NCBI GenBank assembly: GCA_029582155.1
Contig: CM055906.1
Span: 18,958,437 to 19,022,436, forward strand
DNA: 64,000 nucleotides
Reading direction: 5' to 3'
Source of the DNA: Panopea generosa
Lineage: Eukaryota > Mollusca > Bivalvia > Adapedonta > Hiatellidae
The position numbers and the translations under genes are program-made. The notes beneath the pieces were generated by a model. The model saw only the letters and a program-made list of their open reading frames with translations. It made no database searches and was not told the DNA's origin. Of the stretch, positions 46,605 to 59,400 are shown piece by piece (positions within the stretch are counted from its first letter, which is position 1; every line of letters starts with the position of its first letter).

Positions 46605-49600
46605 GTACAATGATTTGTGAGGTGTTTTCGCGTTAACAAATCCTGTGAACTTACAAAATTGTTTTTTCGGATGACTGTATTTGTGTGAATTGTATAAAAA
46701 GCATTTCATAGCTTATAGCTGGTTTAAATATCTATCAACTGTGTCCGTTAATTAACCTGTGACCCTGTCATCGTCATAACACTGTCAATATATTATGAGT
46801 CTTTACTGCCCAGATATTTGTCCAAAGTGAAAATAAACATCTTGTATTCTTGCTTATTTAGATGTCACAGTGTGTAAGTAACCTGTAAGGAGAGAAAAAA
46901 AAACAGAAGCCAGTTGGGACTCTTACCTAGGACTTTCTGCTAATTAGGATTTGTTTATCAATATTAAACCTATCGAATAGGTAGATAGTCACATTATACA
47001 AATACAATACATTAGATTGATAGGTTTTGGTAGTGGAATTAACTACTGATGGCGAACTGGTTTTGTTTGTTTTATTATCAACCAGTTTCAACACTTTCTG
47101 GTCTTCTTCAGGATATACACAGTTAGATTTATTTCACTAAAGTACATAATTTTGCAGTTTGTCATCACATGATTGTATGTCTATAAATAGGTTTTTACAA
47201 TTAAAATTACATTGTAAACATATAGAATATCAAGGTACGTTTATCTTTAACATTAATGTCTGTTGTAACAAAAATAAAATGCAGTATATTGCCTTGTAAT
47301 ATGATATCCTTGGTTGTCATTTTTATGGTTACATCCATGAAATTTGTTTCTGTTTAGCTAATTTTTGTGGTGAATTTGATTGTTTTGTAATGACAGTTCA
47401 GACTCGTGATGAAAAAATCTACTTCACCGAAATGGGTCAATATCATTAGGTTGTCATCTTCCTATTTTTATTTGGAGATTTGAGCTGAGAACTGGTACTT
47501 GTGATTATTCTCTAAGTGATTTTGGTTTTGATTTAGAGTAAAATGGAACGCCATAAAAATGTTTAAAAATATCCACTCTTGAGAATCCTTTCTAAATGTT
47601 TTGTACTCATGAAGATATTCTGTTTGTGATCTTTTACTTATAATTTTGACAGGGTCCTTGGCCTGATTAGTCTGCCTATCAATCAAGAGGTCATGAGTTT
47701 GAATCTCTGACGGGTCACTGTCTTTATGATGATTGTTATATATGCCATTGTATATCATTGTTATTTGTTTTCCACCGCTGGTTCAAGTGGGAAATTGTAG
47801 AGATTGGTGTACTCGGGTACTGGTTCCAGAATCCCAGAAAAGAGTGGTTATGTTAACTGGTCATGTATTAGCCCTTGGTGGCATAAAAATGACTCTAAAT
47901 AAGAAAATAAACAATTACATAAAAAAATTATGATTCCAAATAATGGTTGTTACTAAAAATAGACATGAAATTCATGAAAGACCTTTGTTATTTTTACTAC
48001 ATTGTCTTATATATGATTTATGATTATTTACAGACTGGAAACAGAGATGTGGCGGCCATTAAGTGTGTGTCAAAGAGCAGTCTTAACAAGACATCAACAG
48101 AAAATCTTCTCACTGAGATTGAGTTACTGAAGAATCTAAAACATGAAAACGTAGTCCAACTTAAAGATTTTCAAGTTAGTATATCCTTTAGTATATATAT
48201 ATGTACATGTTTTATAAAACAAATACACACATTTTAAACAGATTATTCTTGAAGTCTTCTTGAGTAGAAACATAGACTTATATAGAACCGACTCAGCCAT
48301 TCAGCTTTGGTCCATCACATAGTAGTGATATTTGAGCTGATTGATTTGGTCAGTTGCTTCAATAAAAGTTGAGTGACTTCACCACAGCCTGGTTAGCGTT
48401 AACCCTTTACTCCATAGATACACGTTTTCCCACACCAATCACAGAAGGCCTTTGAAAACAGTGCAGGAAGAGTTTGGATTGTTTTCCACTCTGTCAGTTA
48501 ATATAAACATAATTCACCCAATAATTCAAAAGCCTTCTATATTAGAGATGTCCAAAGGCGTCTATATTAGAGGTGTCCAAAGGCGTCTATATGACGTAAA
48601 GGGATAAGGAACTGGGATAGACCAGTGGAAGCAGTTATAGACATACTGGTAAGTAGATAAAGTGCCTATCTCAAGGACATGGGTGTGGTGTCGGATCAAG
48701 TCAAAGATCCTTCCATTCTGAGTTTAATGCTCCAACAATATGTGCTGCACTTTCTGGTATCTATTCTTTGCACTACAAGTAATACAACAGTAACAAAAAT
48801 TGCTACATGCTCCAAGGACGTATATAGAGAAGGAAAAGCAACGAATTGAGATGTTATGAATATTCACGCAATATATCACAAAATTTCCATTCATCTCAGA
48901 AATACAAATCAAAATTCTTTCTTTGCACAATGGAATTATCTACAAAACGTAAACATTCCCAGCAAACTGTGTTCAAAATTGCTGAGGTGTACTGCAACTA
49001 AAAAATAAAGAAAAGTACTTGAAATTTTACTTCAGACTGCAATATGCAAGTGTTCTTTACATCGTAATCAGTTGCTTTCCATTCTCTCTATTAGTCCTTG
49101 GTTTTATTTTATAATTTATTCAAAACTTGATTTAATTAACAGTATAGTGTAATCATTTAGCCAATTAGGTTTTGCATAAACTTTTTAAAGTAAACTTTAC
49201 TGACATAAGGAAAAAGGATATTTTTTGTGTTAATGTTTTTAATTGAGATTGGTAACATAATAAAAAAGGTGTAACGTAAATTGAATGAGGTTGCCAAATA
49301 TTAGCTTAGCTAAGTAAAACCTTAAAGCTGAAATGTGAACAGAAACAAGTAAAACAAACCTAATTGCCTGAAAAATATTTACACTAAGTTTTCAAGTAAG
49401 TTTATTCTGCTTAAGTTATTTAAACAAACTCGCCACTAATGATGTTTTGTGATAGTTATTCCAAAATGCCACAAAAACAACAACAACAACAAAAACAGAA
49501 CAGCAACAACATTGACTCAAAGGTGGTAGAGCTGTAACATGTAGATACTGTTGATTTTTACTAAGATATTGTTAAAAATGGTGTTTAATATGATTCAACA

Positions 49601-50449
49601 TGGCATGACCTGACACAACACCACACCAATTACAATACAATACATGGTGTTTAATATGATTCAACATGGCATGACCTGACACAACACCACACCAATTACA
49701 ATACAATACATGGTGTTTAATATGATTCAACATGGCATGACCTGACACAACACCACACCAATTACAATACAATGTACTAATATACTTTCAGTGGGATGAC
49801 TCGTATATCTACCTAATCATGGAGTACTGTAGCGGGGGTGACCTGTCACATTTCATACGTAGTAAGAGAATGCTACCTGAACACATTGTACGGAAATTCC
49901 TGAGACAAATTGGTAAGTTTGGTCAAATTCAATATCTGCTATTTATTTTACTGAATTAATTTTGCGTTGATAGTGAAACAAGTTTAGAAAGTGAAACTTA
50001 AAAAGAAATTGTTTATTGTCTTCCTGGTTCGAGAAAGTATGCAAATGAAAATGTCTGATTGCCCTTCCAAAAAATTAGATATTTATTGAGAAAGATGCTT
50101 TAAAAATATGAGAATGCAGAAGAGATAAATAAGGTTGTGGCAATGGTGTTTTTATTAAATTGTATATTCAGAGAATAGTAATCAGCTTTATTAAGATGTA
50201 TCTATCTGAAAACATCATCCACTAATCTAACTGAATGCCATTTTACAACATATATAATCTGTTGAAAATGACGTTTAATCTCAAAAATGTGTTGACTGAA
50301 TTAGTTTTCAGGTATAGTTAAACAATAATTAATTGACAACATACATAGTAATCGTACATTCAATAACGAGTGAAAAGTATTCCGAAGATAGCTATAACAG
50401 CATATATGTATCTGTTTCTTAATTATGTAAAGTAAAGTGCGATTATTGA

Positions 50450-50485
<36 letters not shown>

Positions 50486-53400
50486 CCTACTTGCGGAAGG
50501 ACGGTGGTTTGGATTCATCCACCATCAAAATTGAAAAATTGAATATGTCATAATCAACCTGAAATGTTTTGGTAATGGTGTTTAAACCCCATTAAAATAA
50601 AAAAAAATAAAAAAAATCCACTTATGCTGGTATCAATTTACAGAGATTGGTGATTATGCATGTTTAGACTTGCTTGTAACACAAGATGGCTACCTGGCAT
50701 GTTATGTTTTATTTCTTAATCTTGTATATGTTTGATCAACAGTGGCAGCCATGCAGTACCTGTGGGAGCACAACGTGGCTCATATGGACCTCAAACCACA
50801 AAACATTCTCTGTACATCTGTCTCTGATCCTGTCTTAAAAATAGCAGGTATGGTATATAGCATTGTTTGTAGTAAAGTAAGAAGTTTATTCTATAATAAA
50901 TTAATTCCTAGATTTTCTTCTTTGCTCATTCCCTTGTTTTACCCATCCCAACTAGTTTATTGTCAAAAAATATAAATGTTTTTTTATTTGTTTGTTTGGT
51001 TTTTTATTGAAAAAACGGTACCACTACCCAAAATTAGCCAAAAGTGTCGCGTTTTAAATCTTTTTGGTTTTTAAAGATTTTTTCCACTTCATGCCTTATA
51101 ACTTATGACACTCCTGTTTTAATATATGAAATATTAAATATTAAAAAATAAAATTATATCCATTGCCTCTATTTTGACACAAATTTGGATTTGAAATGGT
51201 TTGTTTAAAACCTCAATTGACTTTAATTTACAAAAAAAAGTCTTTGATTTTGTCAGCTTCCTAAAGCCAAAGCCAAACTACTAAAAAAGATATAGTACAG
51301 TATAATGTTAATAATTGTAAGGGTTTGACTGACATGGGAGAAGATGTATTGATAAACATGTACTGTTTTGCAGTTCATCACTAGTTACATACTTGGTATA
51401 TGTATATTTTATAATTTATTTGAAAAAGAAATGATATTATATGAATGCGATGGGAGTTTTTAACATTTATTCAATTTGAAAATATAGCATCATCAGATTA
51501 ATATTGATGAAAAAAGCTATTTTATAAATTTTTTACATAATAAATACATGTATAATCTTTTTTCTATAGATTTTGGATTTGCCAAGCACTTATTCCAAGG
51601 AGATAAAATGTATGCATTGAGGGGCAGTCCCCTGTACATGGCCCCAGAGATTATATGTAGAGGACAGTATGATGCTAGAGTTGATCTCTGGTCTATAGGA
51701 GTTATATTATATGGCAAGTATATTATCTATAGATATCTAGTTTATAGGAGTTAAATTATATGGCAAGTGTATTATCTATAGATATCTAGTTTATAGGAGT
51801 TATATTATATGGCAAGTGTTATTTATAGATATCTAGTTTATAGTAGTTATTAGAATGCGAGCAAAGCTCTGACTTCCTTAGCTGTCATGCAGCCCCAACA
51901 ATTTGCTATACAAACTACGTATTGCAGGAACCACCATATTCATCCGACCGATAAAGTAGTTCACAACCTTCAACACGCATTTACCGTAGCAGAGGATGTA
52001 TTATGCAACAAAAATTTCAAAGTTTTTTATTTATTGCGGATGTTTTTCTTTACAAAAGTTCAAAAATATGATACGGGAAGCATACAATTTGCATGGAAAT
52101 GTGGAAGAATACACTTATCTCACTGTGCTCTAAAAAGTGCGGCAATTTTCATTGATAAAAAATGTTTTACGCATTTACTACTATGCATGGTGACGTCATC
52201 AGGTGAGATATAATCTCAAACACCATCCGACATGTAATCATTAATGGGGTGAAATTTCAATATAATAACTCATAGTTTGGGTAAATAGTGATTGTTAGTG
52301 AAATTTTATTCACTACGGATTGTCCTCTTTTGATTTTGATTGTAAAATAACGAATTTAGGTTCGGGGGCTACGTTTGTTGTTTATAGAAAAACGCGCCAA
52401 TCTGTCATCTTATGCAAGCAGTATATTGATGAACATATTTAACGGTTAATTAGGTCATCCAAACGTTATGTTTGTTGTGTTTCGGTGTTGTATTTCTAAA
52501 TCTAGGTCACGCAACACCGTTTATAATGCTATTTTTTGATTATGTATATTGTTGATTGAAAGCTATATGAGAACATAACTCAAGTCAATATACGCGTAAA
52601 TCTATAAGTAGGTCATGTTTGTTTTGGTCTAGACAAAGTGTCGTATATTCTCTGACAATCAGGAACATTTTGTGCTGAGTGCGTTTTGTTATCCGTAAAT
52701 CATAACTATTGAACTGGAGATATTAAAATTGACTAGAGTTGTACATCACTACTCAATTCTTTCGATTTTGGAAAAACATCAGAATATGAAGGTTTGTTTG
52801 TGAAGCTTTCCTATAGATTGTACATGTTGATAACATTTATGTGGAGATGTGGAAAGGAATCCTGGACCACCACGTTACCAGTTTACAAAATGTCCTGAAA
52901 TGGATATTTTCACCAGGATCATCAAATATTCTGTCAATTTTCACATGGAAGACGGTGTATACCATGGTGTTTGCATTTTTTCAAATGCATTATTAAAACC
53001 GTTTGATAGCTACTGTTGGAAAAATATTGATTTGGACTCTGTATTGTATGCAGGAGATTATTTATACAGATACACAAAATAAATATTAAGCACATCACAT
53101 TCTTTTCTAAATCCCAATGAATTGCCTTTAACATAATATCAGAAATCTAACTAAGTTTTCCAACTTTCCGAACCTACATTTTCGAATTAACACAAACAGC
53201 GAGCCTTCCCTCAAGCCCTTCAGGCCTTTGATATTATATGGCAAGTATATTATCTGCAGATATCTAGTTTATAGGAGTTATACAATATGGCAAGTACTTT
53301 ATCTATAGATATCTAGTTTATTGGAGTGATATTATATGGCAAGTATATTATATATAGATGTCTAGTTTATTGGAGTGATATTATATGGCAAGTATATTAT

Positions 53401-56400
53401 CTATAGATATCTAGTTTATTGGAGTGATATTATATGGCAAGTATATTATCTATAGATATCTAGTTTATTGGAGTGATATATGGCAAGTATATTATCTATA
53501 GATATCTAGTTTATTGGAGTGATATTATATGGCAAGTATATTATCTATAGATATCTAGTTTATTGGAGTGATATTATATGGAAGATGTATTATCTATACT
53601 GATAGGTATATTGTCCATGTTCTATAGAATTCAGTGTCTTGTTTTAAACATTTAAGCAGATAGTGGCCATATTTGACCAGGAAGCATTGTTATATTAAAC
53701 ACATTCAAGGATATGAGTGTCTTAATGTCACATATTCCATGTTTTGGGGAACTGAAATGTCCATTTCCTAGGAATAATTGTAAAAAATCATCTTCTGAGA
53801 TTACAAGGTGAATATCTCGGCTTGAATAATTTTTTTCGGAACTTTATCAAATTGTCATTCTGGGTTCAAATATGTCCCTGTCCCCAAGTGTTGGACTTAT
53901 AATTTTTTAAATATAGACTTACTAGTACATGTACAAATATGATTTAAAATAAAATGTTTTGCAGAAAGCACAAGACTTACAATCGTGATAACCCAGTTGT
54001 TTTACATTTCAGAATGTTTATTTGGAAGAGCTCCGTATGCTTCAAAAACTTTTAAAGAACTTGAGGGAAAGATATGGGATCCAAAACCTATTGAAGTAAG
54101 TCTCTGTTTAATTATATAAATATATAAGAATTACGTCATTAGAAGTTTAGAATGTCAGCTGTATTTTGGCGAGTGTAAGAAAAGTAATAGATGCAAACCT
54201 TTGGCAAGCAAAATATTTTGTCATTGCATAAAAGACATCAGTTAGTGGTTGAATATGACATTGCATGCTGGCGAGTCACCTGCAGCAAAGAAATAGTTTG
54301 ATGATCAAACCAACTATTGCAGTGGTTTTGGGTTTGCCATGTGTATTTAATATTTCTATACTAAAATATGTTTGTACCTAATCATTCAATCACAATATTT
54401 TCTTGCCAATACAGCATTAACTCTAGATTTAAAAATAGTCATGGGGGAAATGTAGTTAAAGGTGAAAGTTGCTTGATAAATAAAGTTTTAAAGGTATAAA
54501 TTGATGTTTGTACCTACACAAACATGTAATCCATTAATGAAATAGGCGACCTCAGGATGCCAATTACATACAACAATTATAGATATTAGGTTGTGCTCAT
54601 TTGTATATGAAATACATTAAACCCATATAGTGTTGTTGATTCTTTAATTTAGAAAGTTAGGCACTATATAATATGTCAGATATAATTTACAGCTGGTCAG
54701 ATTTGTTTTATTTTGTATATTAAAACCTATGACTTCCTTTATCCTAGATGAAAATGCCTTACTATTTTAAAGAATCATTGTAAGATATGTACTATACAAT
54801 GCGTTACTGAAATATGTTGTCATATGTCTGCAGATTTCTCATCCAAATATGTTTCTGAACATTACACTGTAACATAACTTTACAGTAATCTCTTACAAAA
54901 TTGTTCCATACTTTGACACTTTGATTCAGGGAACCATTTTTATTTCAGACTGAAAAACTGAATTTTGACTGGTTATTTATCTTTTGAATAAACAATATCA
55001 TTGAAACCATATGCAGATTTATTGGAACCAGTCTAAAATCATGATTGCCCAGCTGCTTTTCTCAAATCTAAGTTTACAGTTATATACATGTACTTAAATA
55101 GACTGGTGAATGTAGAATCATAGAGCCCGTTCAGTTTTGTTCTAGAATACAATATCACTAAGTCTGTACTAGGAGCTGTGGGAGGTTTTGTGTATTTCAT
55201 CAACTCTCATGAACAGATTCAGTTAAACCGAATCTGATATTTTCTTCATTTGGTTTGATTCTGTACTTTGAAGCGATTCTTTTATCAGATATTATTGTAA
55301 TATTTCCGGAGCTTTTCTCAAGTTAAGGCCGTTGATCTCCTTTATCATCGTACAATTATATATTTAGTTGATTCATTGACATTAATAATGTATTACAGTT
55401 GCCGTATGGTGTAAATATATCTGACAACTGCCGAGATCTACTGCTGCGTATGCTTAAACGCCGTCCGAATGACAGGATTCTATTTGAGGAGTTCTTTGTT
55501 CATCCATTCCTTGATCTCGAACACATGCCATCCAGTAGCAGTCTGCCTACAGCTGTGAGTACTCATGTACTAAATGTTATATTCATTTATCATATCATAA
55601 TATATAATTCTACATAATAAAGTGGGAGTAAAATAAACTTCTGCTTTATCAGCAGGGAAGGTTTATTTTGCAAGAACACACAAATTGATGACATCATTGT
55701 TTTTTGCGTTGTGTTAAACCCACATATAAACACATAATTTTATGGTGCGGAAGTGTAATAAACAGATGTCATATTTTTTATATTAACCTAGTGTAATACC
55801 ACTTCTGATTGATCGCTCAGTGTTTATCGCACAACTAGTCTCTTGTATGATATATAAGTGACATCAAGTTGTCATGGTAAAATGATGCTATTTTGTTATG
55901 TTACATAATATGGTGCCTGACAGAAATAATGTGGCCGATTTAATCTTGTTCATTAGAAAGATGATTTGTTAAATAGATGCTTAAAATGTACCATTTCCTT
56001 GAGTTATGTGATAAAAAGAAACTAATTCGTATTTATTCATAATTTGATTTTTTAAACTCATTGGTAGAAATGATAAAGCAGAGCCGGGTGTTTATATTTT
56101 TACCAACTTATTTAATAAATTCAATAATAAATAATATTCATGTAGGATCCTATATGTAAAAATCAATAGATTTCAACTTAAATATTCAGTTTGTTTATTC
56201 GTGCTATTAAATTGGACTACATTTCACTTGTTTTCTTATCGGCAACATCTATGCAACGTTCACTAGTTTTTAGTTCGCTGGGATGAAGTCCAAGGAGAGC
56301 TATTGCCATGACCCCAGCGTCGTCGTCGGCATCATCGTCATCTGTAGACACCCAGGTTAAACTTTTGAGTTTAAGTTTTTAAGATATCTATGCAACCACT

Positions 56401-59400
56401 CAATGAAACATCACACATGTGTTCACCATCATCAATGGAACACACAGACAAGAACCATAACACTGGATTGCATTTTGGCACAGTAACATGTATGGCTCTT
56501 TTTCGACTTAGACACCCAGGGGAGAGCTTTATTATCTTCTGACAACTCTTGTTATATGGCATTTTGAGGCTCTTTCAATTATTCTATTTTACTTTTAAAT
56601 TAATAGTTACTTTAAACATTTCTGAATAGTATTTAACATTTTCAAGATTAATATTCCATATAATAAACATTTTCTAGTACATGTTTATTCATGTACTTCG
56701 GGAATCACATGACTATTATTATCAGTGTTTCCATTAGGTACAATTTTTTAAGTACTTATTTGACAACAGTAAAGTTCACTAAATGAGACTTCTTTTCAAT
56801 ACATACATATATGTGTTAATTAGACCTACCGGTAGTTTGTTTTATTTCTGCAGTGTGTGGAATAAGTCAAAAAGTGATTTTGCACATTTAGAGCATGCTT
56901 TATTACTGAATTTAAACTCACTTCCTGTATCACAAAACTACATCGATATGTGACCAATATAAAATATACACATTACAAAGCTATACATTTTCCGCATTCT
57001 GTGAATTTCAAAGAAATAGTTGATGCATTGGCAAAAGATTTTAAAATGAACTGAGATTGTTTGCTGATCTTTATTGAGAACACGTACCAATGAAGATTAC
57101 CTGGGTCCTACTGGAGTGTGATGTTAAACAGGTGAAGGTTCGAGTATTTGGTTTATCTGTATTTAAAGATAATTCTGATCTTGAGTTGTTTTTTTTTGCT
57201 TTCAGACTAAACTAGTCAAAGAAGCTGTTGATTTAGATGCAGCTGGAGATTACCCAGAAGCTGTGAAGAAATATTGCGAGGCTGTGGAATACTTTCTACC
57301 TGCCATTCAATGTAAGTATTTCATAATAAAATACTGTGTTCAGTTTTTGAAAATACTTGTGCATTGTTCCCCTGCAAGTGAAGTTTGAGAGTGGGTATAT
57401 AGAGTCTCTGTGTCTGTTGGTCAGTTTGACAGTAACTTGCAGTGTGAACTACTGCCACAAGATGGATCTGAAACTTTAGGTACAGGATCAACATCAAGTG
57501 TAGATGATACACATTTTGTGACACTGACTTAACCCCATGCAGAGTTATTATTGCCCTAGTTAGCTGTATTTACCATATTGCAATTCTTGTGGAGGGAACT
57601 ACTTCCTCAGTTTTAAGGCAATTGACTTGAAATTTTTCATACATGATCACCATCCAGTGCAGATGTACATGACATAAATTTTGTATTCAGTACCAGTAAA
57701 AATGTAATTTATACATGTAGTTGTGGATGTAATTTATACATGTAGTTGTGGATGTAATTTATACATGTAGTTGTGGATGTAATTCATACATGTAGTTGTG
57801 GATGTAAGTTATACATGTAGTTGTGGATGTAATTTATACATGTAGTTGTGGATGTAAGTTATACATGTAGTTGTGGATGTAATTCATACATGTAGTTGTG
57901 GATGTAAGTTATACATGTAGTTGTGGATGTAATTTATACATGTAGTTGTCGATGTAATTTATACATGTAGTTGTGGATGTAAGTTATACATGTAGTTGTG
58001 GATGTAAGGTATACATGTAGTTGTGGATGTAATTTATACAATATCCATTCAAATACCCATTTAAGTTTGAGGAAAAAAACAGACATTATTTTGAAAGGTA
58101 GTGATGGTAATCGTCTGGCTATTTGTACATCAGAAATGTTGCTTATTTATCTTCCCCCATCATAAATTATTTTGAAATTCATTTTTATTTAATTGAAATG
58201 AATACTTTTATTGAGGTATAACTAATCACTGAGTCTTCCATATTGTTATTTTGTGAATACTTCACATACTTAAGGACTGAACTGAAGAGAGGGATAGGTA
58301 ACTTCCTTCTCCCGACTAAATACCAAGGACTTATATATAGAAGGACAGGAATATATTAACCCATCATGAGTATCCATATAGGATAGAAGTATCTCACCCG
58401 AGGGGTTAAAATTACATGCTGGGATGAGGCTCTGCCAAGTTCCCTGTATGTAATTTAGAACCAGAGGGTGTGATTTCTATCCAATATGGATGAACTCATG
58501 TTGGATTTTTTTTCTCCCATTTATCTTAGTCAAATGATAGATCCTCGATAACAGCCTTCATCACAAAAATATTCTACTTTTTAAATGCATGTTCAACACT
58601 CACAATTTTACATATGAATGAAGAAATGGACATTTAAAAGTACATACTAAAAGTATGAACCAGGAATTACACCTGATAATCTCTCCACATATTGTTTAAA
58701 GTATTCAATTTAGATATAAATTGTACTCTCATATTACCCTATTCTAGTAGGTAAGCAAGACATCATAAATATATACGTTGATGTCATTATTCTGACGTAA
58801 CGTCTGTCACTTTTTTTACGCTTTCCTACAACAAAATCAAGTTTTAAAACATATATCGTAGGCTTGAAAATGCAAATATATAGTATTATGATTTGTTGAT
58901 AAAGTAATAGACTACAAAAATTGATTTAGTTTAAAATATTTCGTCAGGTCATGTGAGAATGCTGTCATATGACATGGTAAATATCAAGGATTTATGAAGA
59001 GAAGGATAGGAAACATCCATCTCCCAACTAAATACCTAGGATTTATATAGAGAAGGATAAGTACGTCAATCTTCTGACTAAATACCAAGGATTTATATAG
59101 AGAAGGATAGGAAACTTCTGTCTCCAGACTAAATACCAAGGATTTATATACAGAAGGATAGGAAACTTTGATCTCCAGACTAAATACCAAGGATTTATAT
59201 AGAGAAGGATAGGAAACTTTTATCCCATGACTAAATACCAAGGATTTTTATAGACAAGGATAGGAAACTTCCATCTCCAGACCAAATACCAAGGATTTAA
59301 ATTGAGAAGGATAGGAAACAACCATCTTCAGACTAAATTCCAAGGACTTTTTTAGAGAAGAATAGAAAACTTCCCACAACTAAATACCAAGGATTTATAT

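Noticed and set aside
50820..50849. HMD instead of HRD as evidence for a dead kinase
   Set aside because: Vertebrate ULK3 has HLD here; the catalytic Asp, Lys, DFG and APE are all present.
51714..51722. Using the GT at 51718 as the exon 5 donor
   Set aside because: It shifts the frame into exon 6; only the GC donor gives the conserved Y-E-x-L-F-G sequence.
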